Assembly (NCBI GenBank): GCA_964645825.1
Contig: CAZXZY010000003.1
Coordinates: 1-48,424, forward strand
DNA: 48,424 nt
Source of the DNA: JABIAL01 sp964645825
Lineage (GTDB): Bacteria; Patescibacteriota; Patescibacteriia; UBA1558; GWA2-36-10
Direction of reading: 5' to 3'
This document shows positions 39,177-48,271 of the stretch, piece by piece. The notes under the pieces were generated by a model. It was not told the DNA's origin. It was given only the letters and a program-made list of their open reading frames with translations, and ran no database searches. Positions within the stretch are counted from its first letter, which is position 1, and each line of letters begins with the position of its first letter. A program made the translations under genes and the position numbers.

Positions 39177-41597
39177 CTAAACAACAATGCTGATAATTTT
39201 ATTTTTAATATGAATGTATTTTTTGATTTCTTTATTTTCTAAAGCTTTCTGGATTTTGTCTAAAGCTAAAACTTGCTGTTTTATTTCTTCGCTATCTTCA
39301 CTGTCCACTGGCAATTCGATGGTATCACGAACTTTACCGTTTATCTGAATGGCTAATATTTTATTTTCTAATTTAATAAAATTTTCATCATACTGAGGCC
39401 AAGCTTCAGCAGACAGAGAATCTTTATTACCTAATAAATTCCACATTTCCTCAGCTATATGCGGAGTAAATGGGGCTAAGATTAGAGTAAAATCATGCCA
39501 AATTTTTTCAGAAATTTTTTCTTGTTTTTCTAAAACTTTGATCAAAATCATTAATTGAGAAACAGCAGTATTAAAATGCATGTTTTCAATATCATCTCCT
39601 ACTTTTCTAATTGTCTGATGTAAAATTTGTAAAACTTCTTTACTATCTTCTGTGTCTGCAATTTTATTTTTGAGATCCCAAACGCGATTCAAAAATCTAT
39701 ATGCTCCAACTACACCTTTATCATCCCAAGCGATTGATTGATCAAAAGGACCCATGAACATTTCGTATAAACGAACAGTGTCAGCGCCATATTTTTCAAG
39801 ATATGTATCTGGATTTATCACATTGCCTTTGGATTTGGACATCTTCACTCCTCCTTCACCCAAAATCATCCCGTGAGCTGTTCTTTTTTTGTATGGCTCA
39901 CTGCCAAGCTCTTGCGGCACAGCTTTGATGTCATACAAAAATTTATAAACAAAACGAGAATACAAAAGATGCAAAGTTGTGTGCTCCATGCCACCATTGT
40001 ACCAATCAACTGGTAGCCAATATTTCACTTTATCACTATCTGCTAAGACTTTATTATTTTTAGCATCGGCATAACGAACAAAATACCAATTTGAGCCAGC
40101 CCAATTTGGCATCACATCAGTTTCTCGTTGAGCTGTTCCTCCACATTGAGGACAGGTAGTATTTGCCCATTCGTTGACTTTGGCAAGTGGCGATTGTCCG
40201 TCGGCTGTGGGCTTGAAATCATCAATGTCTGGTAGCTCTACTGGCAGCTGATCTTCTGGAACTGTTTGCCAACCACATTTTTGACAATTAATCATTGGGA
40301 TTGGCTCGCCCCAATAACGTTGGCGAGAAAAAATCCAATCACGTAATTTGTAATTTGTAGCAAATTTACCTAAATTTTTATTAGCTAGGAACTCTGTAAT
40401 TTTTTGTGAGCATTCTTTTGAGCTAATTCCATCAAACTCACCAGAGTTCTTCATCTTGCCTTCTTCAATTTCTGTAAAAGCATGCTCTGTAACATCTCCA
40501 CCGGAAATAACGGGAATTATTGGTAACTTAAATTGTTTGGCAAACTCCCAATCACGTTGATCATGAGCTGGCACGGCCATAATAGCTCCCGTACCATAAG
40601 AAGTCAGCACATAGTCAGCTACAAAAATAGCTAATTTAGCTTGATTTACTGGATTTACAGCCTCTAAACCAAATAATTTAATGCCGGTCTTGTCTTTGGA
40701 TGCATCTAATCGCTCTATATCTGTTTTATTTTTAGCTTGATTGATATATTCCTCTACTTCACTCCAGTTTGAAATTTGATCTTTGTATTTTTCTAAAATT
40801 TTATGCTCTGGAGCAACAACCATAAAAGTTGCGCCAAATAAAGTATCGGGACGTGTTGTAAAAACTCTCAATGTATCTTCAGTATCTTGAATAGCAAAAT
40901 CAACTTCTGCTCCATGACTACGACCAATCCAATTTATCTGTTGAGCTTTGATTCGTTCTAAAAAATCTACTTGATCTAAATCATCAATCAAGCGATCAGC
41001 ATATTTAGTAATTTTTAAAATCCATTGTTCTTTTTCTTTTTTCGTTACTTCACTGCCACAACGCTCACAAGCCCCACCAATAACCTCCTCATTAGCTAGG
41101 CCGATCTTACAAGCTGGGCACCAATTAATAGTCTCCGAAGTTTTGTGTGCTAAACCACGTTTGAACATTTGGATAAAAATCCATTGTGTCCATTTATAAT
41201 ATTCAGGATCAGTTGTGGAATATGATCTACTCCAATCAAAACTAAATCCAGCTTCTTTAAGCTGTCTAGTAAAGGTGGCAATATTTTCTGCTGTAACTTC
41301 TTGAGGCAATCGATTTTGTTTGATTGCGTAATTTTCTGTTGGTAAGCCAAAAGCATCAAAACCAATTGGATATAAAACTTCTTTGCCTTCCATACGACGT
41401 TTACGACAAATAATATCCATGGCCGTATTAGAACGCAGATGTCCAGTATGTAAACCATCACCCGATGGATAAGGAAACTCGATCAAACCATAAAACTTCT
41501 CTTTACCGGATTCTTCCTTGGCGGCAAAAGTCTGATTGTCCTCCCAAAATTTCTGCCACTTTTTCTCAATCTCTTGTGGCTGATACTCGGTCTTCAT
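39177..41597 (-). CDS. leuS: Leucyl-tRNA synthetase
   Basis: An 806-residue class I synthetase. HIGH motif as HTGH at 50-53 within PYPSGDGLHTGH, KMSKS at 585-589. The CP1 editing domain contains GTGAIMAVPAHDQRD at 335-349, and the catalytic core has NWAGSNWYFVRY. Zinc-type pairs CPAC (160-163) with CERC (177-180), and CQKC (438-441) with CPQC (482-485). It charges tRNA-Leu and edits mischarged species. First gene of the operon; a TATAAT at 41618-41623 on the minus strand is a likely -10. Confidence 0.97.
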   Translation of the reverse strand: MKTEYQPQEIEKKWQKFWEDNQTFAAKEESGKEKFYGLIEFPYPSGDGLHTGHLRSNTAMDIICRKRRMEGKEVLYPIGFDAFGLPTENYAIKQNRLPQEVTAENIATFTRQLKEAGFSFDWSRSYSTTDPEYYKWTQWIFIQMFKRGLAHKTSETINWCPACKIGLANEEVIGGACERCGSEVTKKEKEQWILKITKYADRLIDDLDQVDFLERIKAQQINWIGRSHGAEVDFAIQDTEDTLRVFTTRPDTLFGATFMVVAPEHKILEKYKDQISNWSEVEEYINQAKNKTDIERLDASKDKTGIKLFGLEAVNPVNQAKLAIFVADYVLTSYGTGAIMAVPAHDQRDWEFAKQFKLPIIPVISGGDVTEHAFTEIEEGKMKNSGEFDGISSKECSQKITEFLANKNLGKFATNYKLRDWIFSRQRYWGEPIPMINCQKCGWQTVPEDQLPVELPDIDDFKPTADGQSPLAKVNEWANTTCPQCGGTAQRETDVMPNWAGSNWYFVRYADAKNNKVLADSDKVKYWLPVDWYNGGMEHTTLHLLYSRFVYKFLYDIKAVPQELGSEPYKKRTAHGMILGEGGVKMSKSKGNVINPDTYLEKYGADTVRLYEMFMGPFDQSIAWDDKGVVGAYRFLNRVWDLKNKIADTEDSKEVLQILHQTIRKVGDDIENMHFNTAVSQLMILIKVLEKQEKISEKIWHDFTLILAPFTPHIAEEMWNLLGNKDSLSAEAWPQYDENFIKLENKILAIQINGKVRDTIELPVDSEDSEEIKQQVLALDKIQKALENKEIKKYIHIKNKIISIVV

Positions 41598-41746
41598 AAA
41601 AACACAAAAATCAAATGATTATAGACCAATTTTAACAAAAAATCCCCAAAAAATCAACTTAAAATACTAATGCTAAACTAATATTTTTAGATTAAGTGAA
41701 CTCCTGATGGGTAGACAAAAACCTTTTATTTTGTTATGCTATGCTT

Positions 41747-41752
41747 TATAAT
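41747..41752 (+). promoter_or_regulatory. Candidate -10 box of the LysM/M23 gene
   Basis: TATAAT on the plus strand; the upstream -35 region is AT-rich without a clear hexamer (TTGTTA at 41731 is too close). Transcription would start near 41759, just before an in-frame ATT at 41761. Confidence 0.45.
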
Positions 41753-41886
41753 ATAACTATATTGAGCTAAATATTAAGCACAAATATATTAGTATTTTAT
41801 TCAAGAAAATCTTAACTAAATCAGCACTAAAGCTGATCGATAGTATTATCGCCTTAAAGAAACCACTAGCTATCATAGCTAGTGTT

Positions 41887-43119
41887 TTGGGTGCAACCAT
41901 ATACGGCATTGGCAAACTATTTTTCTGGCCAATTATTTTACCTTTATATAGATTAACTTTAAAAATAAAAAATAAATATAAAAATTTATCAAACAATAAA
42001 ATTAATTATTTACCTTTTATCAAAAAATATTTACCTCGCATTACTATTCTGCTTATCATTTTTGCTGTCAGTGCTAACAATATTTTTGCTCAAACTTTTG
42101 GCGTTGATGAATACGCTAATAATAGCTTGCTACCTAGCCTAATCACGCCTTCAGAAGAAGGCTGGAGTGAATTGATAGAAGAAACTGCTATCGTAACTAA
42201 TAATGCCCCCATTGCCAAAAACTTTACCGAGGAACAGGGCGTCTTACAGGAAATGGTCATCAACACACCTTTTGCAGCTGAGACTAATACTGCGGACATC
42301 GATACTAGTCTAGTCTTATTAACTTCAGAAAGTAACGAAGAAAATACTGACGATATTAATCGTGCTGATGCTGTTGATTATACTGTACAAGCTGGTGATG
42401 TTTTAGGAAAAATTGCTGAAAAATTTAACATTACCGTGAATACTTTGCTATGGGAAAATAATCTAACTTGGAATAGTACTATTAGACCAGGACAAAAATT
42501 AACCATCCTGCCGAACTCTGGAATTAATCATGAAGTTACATCTGGTGATACTGTATTGGGTATTGCTAAAAAATATCAAACTGATGCTGATAAAATTATC
42601 AATACCAATAAGCTAGCCGATGCTGGTGATATCAAAATTGGTGACTTATTATTCATCCCTAATGGTATTAAGCCGACTCAAGTTCGATCCTCCTACACTC
42701 CCAAAGCAGTCACTTCTGTTTATAGTAATGAAAAAGTAGCTTCAGCTACCAATGATGCCGGCACTAAACTTTTGTGGCCGCTAAATAGCCATCGTATAAC
42801 TCAATATTATCACTATGGTCACTCTGGTTTAGATGTTGGTGACAAAACTGGTAACCCTATTTATGCTGCTGAAGCTGGCAAAGTAGAAAGATCTGGTTGG
42901 TCACGTGGTTATGGCTATAATGTAGTGATTAATCATGGTAACGGCATGAAAACTTTATATGCTCACGCTAGTAAACTTTTAGTTCAAACTGGTGATTCTG
43001 TCAGCCGTGGACAAACCATTGCTTTGATCGGATCTACTGGTTGGTCAACTGGTCCTCATATTCACTTTGAAGTACGGATCAATGAAGTAAGAAAAAATCC
43101 TTTGAATTATATTAAATAA
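41887..43119 (+). CDS. LysM and M23 peptidoglycan hydrolase
   Basis: 410 residues if started at the TTG (41887). Hydrophobic helices lie at about 5-22 and 50-68, two LysM domains at 165-208 and 215-258, and an M23 metallopeptidase domain at about 295-405. The zinc ligands are in HSGLDVG (His312, Asp316) and HIHFEV (His391/His393). It should bind peptidoglycan and cleave peptide cross-links outside the membrane. The frame stays open 135 bases further upstream without ATG or GTG, and the extension is basic/hydrophobic like the N-termini of CPR homologues, so the true start may be earlier at a non-standard codon such as ATT 41761. Confidence 0.88.
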   Translation: MGATIYGIGKLFFWPIILPLYRLTLKIKNKYKNLSNNKINYLPFIKKYLPRITILLIIFAVSANNIFAQTFGVDEYANNSLLPSLITPSEEGWSELIEETAIVTNNAPIAKNFTEEQGVLQEMVINTPFAAETNTADIDTSLVLLTSESNEENTDDINRADAVDYTVQAGDVLGKIAEKFNITVNTLLWENNLTWNSTIRPGQKLTILPNSGINHEVTSGDTVLGIAKKYQTDADKIINTNKLADAGDIKIGDLLFIPNGIKPTQVRSSYTPKAVTSVYSNEKVASATNDAGTKLLWPLNSHRITQYYHYGHSGLDVGDKTGNPIYAAEAGKVERSGWSRGYGYNVVINHGNGMKTLYAHASKLLVQTGDSVSRGQTIALIGSTGWSTGPHIHFEVRINEVRKNPLNYIK

Positions 43120-43127
43120 AGTATTAT

Positions 43128-43160
43128 AAAAACCGCCGCCCAAATGGGCGGCGGTTTTTT
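43128..43160 (+). terminator. Rho-independent terminator, probably bidirectional
   Basis: Stem ACCGCCGCCC / GGGCGGCGGT with a 4-base loop, preceded by A5 and followed by T6. It serves the M23 gene and the convergent calcium operon ending at 43174. Confidence 0.92.
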
Positions 43161-43173
43161 ATTTGTATAAATT

Positions 43174-44811
43174 TTATACTTCTAGTAACCCCTCACCAAG
43201 TGGATTATAGCCATTCTCTACTTCATCGCCATCATTATAACCATCTCCATCTGTATCTGGATTGTTTGGATCTGTGCCGAAAAAATCTGTTTCAATTAAA
43301 TCAACTAGGCCATCTCCATCGGTATCTACTTCAATAATGTCATAAGTCCCACAGTCCATCTGATTACAATTCTCTACGCAAGTCTGCATAAAACAACCCA
43401 TTTCATTACAAGCGATTCCGGACATATCATCACTGTAAGCACAAAATTCAAAGCTACCTGAACTTGGATCTGAAAAAATGTATTCACTCCACTGATACCC
43501 GTATGCTAAATTCGGCCAGGTGGAAGTGACTTCTACACCATTACACATCGGTACACCTACTTGTGGTGTTACTAATTCCTGTTCAGCGTCAAAACAAATG
43601 CTAATGCCTGCGCCTAATTGTTCCATCTGTTCTTGAATAAAAATAACACTGGGATCAACTTCAGAGCCAAGAGTATTTCCATTTGTACTATAGCCTGATG
43701 ACATACCCATAAATAGCGTCTCCATTACCTCTTCGATGCTTATCGTCTCTGTTGGCGCTACAATTTCACGAGGCTCAATATTGTTTATTATTTGATTAAA
43801 TTCTAAACTAATATTTGCAACGTGCTGACCATCATTTTTTAGCTCAAAATCTGTCACACTCAGACCAAGACCTTGAACTTCTTTTGTCTTGGTGTTTACC
43901 CAAAAACCAATTTTTGATGTAAACATTAAATCTTTAAAATTTTGATAATTTTGATTATCATTTTTAAAATCTTGATATCTATCTTTTATCTCTTCTATCA
44001 CATCTTCTGGGTATAAAGTTTCTATCAACCCAACTACAAATGCATCTATTTTATCTAAATCTAATTTAAGATTTATTTTCTTCAATTTACCATCCACGCC
44101 ATCTTTATTCTGATGTGGATCAGACAATGAAAACCACTTTTCATCTTTACCGCGCTGTAAAAAATTGTTTAATTTTTTATTAAAATCTTTAACGTATTTA
44201 TCATAGTCACTTGGATCAAAGTTGGTCATAGGCAATGCGTTACCACCTTCCATGTTATTCTTATCAATCATTAACCATTGATTTTGCAAAACATCTGGTA
44301 TGTTATCAACTGCCTCACCTGTAGCTGCTAAAGATAAATAGATAATATCGGCAAGTTTTTTATATCTAAAATCCGCATGTATGTCCATCATCTCCAACAT
44401 GGCAATATCTATACTATTATTTCCCTCGATATTTAAATTTGAACTTACATGTTGACCCTCTATTTTTATATCTACTGTCTCTGGCAAATAAAATACACTG
44501 CCACTGTTGCCATTTTTAATATCTGTCACGCTAAGGTCTAAATTATGATCCATGGAATAATTTTCATACTCAATTCCCCAATTCCACGACATATCTTTAA
44601 CTAAAAGCATAGCCTGCCCTTTAGCATAATAAAACCAACCACCAGTACCGATTAAAACTAAAATGATAACTAAAACAATCCAAAGCCATAATTTAGATTT
44701 TTTCTTTGGCTCAATTGCCACTGGCTGCTGCTCAACTAAAGAAGGCTCTACTTGTTGCGGTGCAACATTCTGATTACCTTGCACCGGCTGATTATTTTGT
44801 TGTTCTTCCAT
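43174..44811 (-). CDS. Membrane-anchored protein with C-terminal TSP3 repeats
   Basis: 545 residues: Gln/Pro-rich cytosolic N-terminus, one transmembrane helix at about 41-62, then a large extracytoplasmic domain (about 70-400) with alternating strands and no known family. A Cys-containing segment follows (CAYSDDMSGIACNEMGCFMQTC...), and two TSP3-type calcium loops (DTDGDGLVDLIET and DTDGDGYNDGDEV) lie in the last 52 residues. The N-terminal plan and TSP3 ending (GYNPLGEG) match the upstream gene, with 4 bases between them. Likely a calcium-stabilised surface protein (inference). Confidence 0.72.
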   Translation of the reverse strand: MEEQQNNQPVQGNQNVAPQQVEPSLVEQQPVAIEPKKKSKLWLWIVLVIILVLIGTGGWFYYAKGQAMLLVKDMSWNWGIEYENYSMDHNLDLSVTDIKNGNSGSVFYLPETVDIKIEGQHVSSNLNIEGNNSIDIAMLEMMDIHADFRYKKLADIIYLSLAATGEAVDNIPDVLQNQWLMIDKNNMEGGNALPMTNFDPSDYDKYVKDFNKKLNNFLQRGKDEKWFSLSDPHQNKDGVDGKLKKINLKLDLDKIDAFVVGLIETLYPEDVIEEIKDRYQDFKNDNQNYQNFKDLMFTSKIGFWVNTKTKEVQGLGLSVTDFELKNDGQHVANISLEFNQIINNIEPREIVAPTETISIEEVMETLFMGMSSGYSTNGNTLGSEVDPSVIFIQEQMEQLGAGISICFDAEQELVTPQVGVPMCNGVEVTSTWPNLAYGYQWSEYIFSDPSSGSFEFCAYSDDMSGIACNEMGCFMQTCVENCNQMDCGTYDIIEVDTDGDGLVDLIETDFFGTDPNNPDTDGDGYNDGDEVENGYNPLGEGLLEV

Positions 44812-44815
44812 ATTT

Positions 44816-45796
44816 TTACTCTAAAATTTTATATTCTTCACCTATTTTGATCATTTTCATAGGATCTTCTTGAAAAGCTTCACCATTTAAAAAGGTAATC
44901 ACTTGCAGATCTAAAATATCTGGCGTTACTCCTTCAACAGATGATGTAATTTCAAAAGAAACAGTTTTGTTCTCAAAATAAATTTGCATAAAAGCAATCA
45001 AGCTAGCACCATCATCTATTGCCATCTGATAATCTGGATTGTCTTCTGCTAAAGTCGTTACCAACAAATCAGCATCGCTGTTATTAAAAGCTTGAGCAAA
45101 TATAGCTAAGGTCCCTTCTGGAGAATTAAGATCGTTGTTCACAATAAGCTCCTCTTCTATCGGAGGCACATCAATCCGTCCCTCACCTAAAGGATTATAG
45201 CCATTTGATGTTTCCTCAAAATCTGTGTAGCCATCTCCATCTGTATCCGAATTATTTGGATCTGTCCCCCATCCTAATTCTTGATCATCAGCAAGACCAT
45301 CTCCATCTGTATCCGAATTATTTGGATCTGTCCCCTGCGAAATTTCATCAACATCATAAATGCCATCTCCATCTGTATCAATTTCCTCTACCGGCTCATC
45401 TTCAATAATTTCTTCTTCTGGTGGAATGATTTCTTCTACTGCAGCCTCTTCTGTTGGCACTATCTCAGCTGGTGGCGCGTCAGAACCCTTACTTTTCATA
45501 AAGAAATACCAGTACAATACTCCGGCAATAGCTATAATGATGATAGCTAAAATAATCCATTGCCAGGTTGGCGTACCAGATTTAACCTCACCGTCTTCCA
45601 ATGATTCTTCGTCAGTAACCGGATCATGTCCCGCGCCCAAATCTACCCTAGCCACCTCATCAGCAGCAGCCTCTACTTCTGTATCATTCATAGGCACCTT
45701 TATTTTTTTTACTGACTCGGAAACTGATGGTTGTGTTTGATTTTCTTGATTATCAGCTCCATTATCAGGAGTATTTTTTTGTCTTTCTTGATCCAT
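44816..45796 (-). CDS. Membrane-anchored TSP3 calcium-binding protein with NTF2-like tail
   Basis: 326 residues: acidic cytosolic N-terminus, transmembrane helix at about 79-98, Pro/Glu-rich linker, three TSP3 loops (each DTDGDG...) at 140-206, then a roughly 110-residue C-terminal domain (SPEGTLAIFAQAFNNSDADLLV...) with the helix and strand order of small SnoaL/NTF2-like folds. The gene begins 4 bases after the stop of the Ca2+/Na+ antiporter gene, so calcium export and calcium-binding surface proteins are made together. A direct repeat in the DNA marks recent growth of the TSP3 array. Confidence 0.75.
   Translation of the reverse strand: MDQERQKNTPDNGADNQENQTQPSVSESVKKIKVPMNDTEVEAAADEVARVDLGAGHDPVTDEESLEDGEVKSGTPTWQWIILAIIIIAIAGVLYWYFFMKSKGSDAPPAEIVPTEEAAVEEIIPPEEEIIEDEPVEEIDTDGDGIYDVDEISQGTDPNNSDTDGDGLADDQELGWGTDPNNSDTDGDGYTDFEETSNGYNPLGEGRIDVPPIEEELIVNNDLNSPEGTLAIFAQAFNNSDADLLVTTLAEDNPDYQMAIDDGASLIAFMQIYFENKTVSFEITSSVEGVTPDILDLQVITFLNGEAFQEDPMKMIKIGEEYKILE
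45231..45335. repeat. 66-bp tandem repeat in the TSP3 array
   Basis: Identical 39-bp segments at 45231-45269 and 45297-45335 (66-bp, 22-codon period), with a further partial match near 45363. They encode the DTDGDG calcium loops. Confidence 0.9.
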
Positions 45797-45800
45797 ATTT

Positions 45801-46754
45801 TTATCCTCTTAATACTAAATATACGATGTAAGCCACATATAATCCAATCATGACAATACCTTGCCAGCGTTGCAAAATATTTTTTTTGCCTACAAACATA
45901 AATAAAAATAAAACAATAGTTGCAATAAACATGACATAAATATCTATGTTTAAAGAATCGTTAAACAACAAGGGTTTTGCCAAGGCACTAAGTCCCAAAA
46001 TCCAAAAAATATTAAAAATATTTGATCCAATAATATTACCGATAGCGATATCTGGATTATGTTTCCAGGCAGCCACAGCAGTCGCAGCTAATTCTGGCAA
46101 AGACGTACCAATGGCTATGATAGTCAAACCAATTAAGCCTTCGGACATGCCAAAAAATTGAGCGATAACTATGGCTCCATCTACAATCCATTTACCTCCA
46201 AAAGCTAAGCCCAACATACCAGCTATAACCATCATTACAGATATCCAAATGCTGTGTTTTTTTACATCTTCACCTTCACCCTCTACTTTGCCAATGCCAA
46301 AAGTATAATAAAGAAAAATTATAAAAAATAATAATAGAATACCACCGTCTATCCTGCTCAACAAACTAGCGCTACCAGCGTCTATCAAAGTATCATTGAT
46401 CAATAACCATAGTGCTAATATGGCTAATAAATTAAAAGGAATCTCTTTCCAAGTAGTGCCTCTTTTTACAGCCAAGGGGAAAATAACTGCTGCTATACCC
46501 AAAATCAACAAAACATTGGATATATTGGAACCAATAACATTACCAATAGCCAAATCTGAACTACCTTGAAATGAAGCTATTAAATTAACGATTAGCTCTG
46601 GAGCTGAAGTACCAAAAGAAACTACTGTCAATCCAATCATTAAATTAGAAACTCGAAATTTTTTGGCGATTGATGAAGCGCCAATAACCAACCAGTCGGC
46701 TCCTTTGATTAAGAAGTAAAAACCAGCCAAAAATAAGGATAAAGTTATATACAT
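45801..46754 (-). CDS. Calcium/sodium antiporter (CaCA family, YrbG-like)
   Basis: 317 residues, about ten transmembrane helices in two inverted halves. The alpha repeats are GTSAPELIVN (48-57) with GNVIGSNISNVLLILG, and GTSLPELAAT (216-225) with GNIIGSNIFNIFWILG. The acidic residues of GTSxPE form the ion site. It exchanges Ca2+ for Na+ or H+ across the membrane. It heads an operon with two TSP3 calcium-binding proteins. Confidence 0.94.
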   Translation of the reverse strand: MYITLSLFLAGFYFLIKGADWLVIGASSIAKKFRVSNLMIGLTVVSFGTSAPELIVNLIASFQGSSDLAIGNVIGSNISNVLLILGIAAVIFPLAVKRGTTWKEIPFNLLAILALWLLINDTLIDAGSASLLSRIDGGILLLFFIIFLYYTFGIGKVEGEGEDVKKHSIWISVMMVIAGMLGLAFGGKWIVDGAIVIAQFFGMSEGLIGLTIIAIGTSLPELAATAVAAWKHNPDIAIGNIIGSNIFNIFWILGLSALAKPLLFNDSLNIDIYVMFIATIVLFLFMFVGKKNILQRWQGIVMIGLYVAYIVYLVLRG

Positions 46755-46763
46755 ATTAATTTT

Positions 46764-46772
46764 ATTATACCA
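46764..46772 (-). promoter_or_regulatory. Extended -10 promoter of the calcium operon
   Basis: TGGTATAAT on the minus strand, with the TATAAT at 46764-46769, directly after the preceding terminator and without a -35 box. The predicted start lies about 3 bases before the antiporter ATG. Confidence 0.6.
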
Positions 46773-46775
46773 TAA

Positions 46776-46813
46776 AACAAAAAATCCCGCGAAGCAAAAA
46801 GCTACGCGGGATT
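46776..46813 (-). terminator. Terminator of the CPA2 antiporter gene
   Basis: Stem AATCCCGCG-A-AGC / GCT-A-CGCGGGATT with loop of five A, followed on the minus strand by TTTTTTGTTTTATGG. Confidence 0.9.
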
Positions 46814-46828
46814 ACAAAAAATATTAAT

Positions 46829-48133
46829 TTATTTTTCACTAACCACCTGTTTGGTCACTGCTTTTTCAAACAAAATTGCGCCCAATACTGTCACTAGAAT
46901 AACTGCTAATAAAGCGGCTGAAGCCATGGTTTCATCCAGAGCATGATTAGCTAGCGCTACCGCTACAAAAACCAAGCCAACTTCACCACGAATAGACATG
47001 GCATATCCAACTAATTTGCCATTTTCTTTATTTTTGAATAAATACTTTACTATGTATTTACCATAGAAACCTACGACCGTAAATAGAATGGCCCATAGCC
47101 ATACTTTCCAATCAACTAAAGCTGCCCGCGGTAACATGGTGCCGATACTGACCAAAAATCCACCGACAAAAATATGCATGTAACCTTCAATTTTTTCCCA
47201 AGCACTATGTTTAATTTCATTATCTACCTTGGATAATACTACACCAATGCCAAAGGCTCCTAATACCGGCTCTAGGCCCAAAACTGCGGCAATAGATGCA
47301 CCTAGCATCAACATGCCAAAAAAGAAACGAGTGAAAATACCAGTACTATTTTCAGAATAATGTTTATTTAAATATTTTACGATTTTATCAGCCACACCCA
47401 TCTGCCATAAAACATAAGTACCAACCAAAAATACCACTACACCAATAGCTAAGGCTAGGTATGGATTCATAGCTGCCTCCTCTATTCCATGAGTACTACC
47501 TGCAGATGAAACTTTTGCTAAAACTGTCAAAATAATAACACCTAAAATATCATCGATAACTGCTGCACCAACGATCTGATTACCTAGGCTTGTTTCCAGT
47601 TTACCAGCTCTCTTCAAAGCCTCCACTGAAAGTCCAACTGAAGTAGCCGTAAAAATACCACCTAAGAAAATACTAGCCATCAATGGCAAATGAATAACAT
47701 AATATCCTAGAGCTGTAAAAGTAACCAATGGAACCAAAACACCCACAACAGCTACTAGCGTAGCAATTCCAATATTTTTCTTTAAAAGATTCATATCAAA
47801 ATGTAGACCAGCTTCAAACAAGATAAATAACACACCGGCTAAACGAGCAAACTCTACTCCTTCAGCATAGGGATCTAGGACTCCTAACAAGGCAGGTCCG
47901 GCAATAATACCCATGATAATCTTACCAGCCATCGGTGCTATATTAATCGCTTTAGCCAAACGACCTCCAAAAGAAGCAAATAAGGCTAAAAATGAAATGT
48001 CGATCAACATTGGCATATAATGATTAATCTCATGATGATGACTAAGCATTAATTTACCTTTGATAAAATACAAAATCGCAGCTACCACTGCAATCTCTAG
48101 CGCAAACAAAAGTAATGATTTGATCTTTTTCAT
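46829..48133 (-). CDS. CPA2-family cation/proton antiporter (NapA/KefB-like)
   Basis: 434 residues with about 12-13 transmembrane helices. GQ-type opening (LIDISFLALFASFGGRLAKAINI), GIIAGPALLG, and the ion-site pair Asp194-Asp195 in AAVIDDILG. Two adjacent aspartates are typical of electrogenic Na+/H+ exchangers of the NapA type, while KefB/C have Gln-Asp. MSIRGEVGLVFV near the C-terminus is also conserved in the family. It lacks the cytosolic RCK/TrkA-N domain of Kef proteins. Monocistronic, with its own promoter and terminator. Confidence 0.92.
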   Translation of the reverse strand: MKKIKSLLLFALEIAVVAAILYFIKGKLMLSHHHEINHYMPMLIDISFLALFASFGGRLAKAINIAPMAGKIIMGIIAGPALLGVLDPYAEGVEFARLAGVLFILFEAGLHFDMNLLKKNIGIATLVAVVGVLVPLVTFTALGYYVIHLPLMASIFLGGIFTATSVGLSVEALKRAGKLETSLGNQIVGAAVIDDILGVIILTVLAKVSSAGSTHGIEEAAMNPYLALAIGVVVFLVGTYVLWQMGVADKIVKYLNKHYSENSTGIFTRFFFGMLMLGASIAAVLGLEPVLGAFGIGVVLSKVDNEIKHSAWEKIEGYMHIFVGGFLVSIGTMLPRAALVDWKVWLWAILFTVVGFYGKYIVKYLFKNKENGKLVGYAMSIRGEVGLVFVAVALANHALDETMASAALLAVILVTVLGAILFEKAVTKQVVSEK

Positions 48134-48178
48134 AAAGGTTTATGATTTTTTAAATTATAAAATAATAAGAACTGTAAA

Positions 48179-48207
48179 ATTATAGCTTACCTAGATAAAA
48201 ATTTCAA
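48179..48207 (-). promoter_or_regulatory. Promoter of the CPA2 antiporter gene
   Basis: TTGAAA (48202-48207), 17-bp spacer, TATAAT (48179-48184) on the minus strand, about 40 bases before the ATG. Confidence 0.75.
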
Positions 48208-48227
48208 GGCTAAAAAACAAACAAAAA

Positions 48228-48247
48228 CAGCCCCACTAGTGAGGCTG
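48228..48247 (-). terminator. Terminator of the small basic protein gene
   Basis: CAGCCTCACTAGTGGGGCTG on the minus strand folds into an 8-pair stem (one G-U) with loop CTAG, followed by TTTTTGTTTGTTTTTT. Confidence 0.85.
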
Positions 48248-48271
48248 AGTTATATTCAAAAACTCTAAGAT

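Noticed and set aside
45205..45740. Plus-strand open frames opposite the TSP3 gene
   Set aside because: They arise from the repetitive calcium-loop codons on the other strand and lack promoter or ribosome signals.
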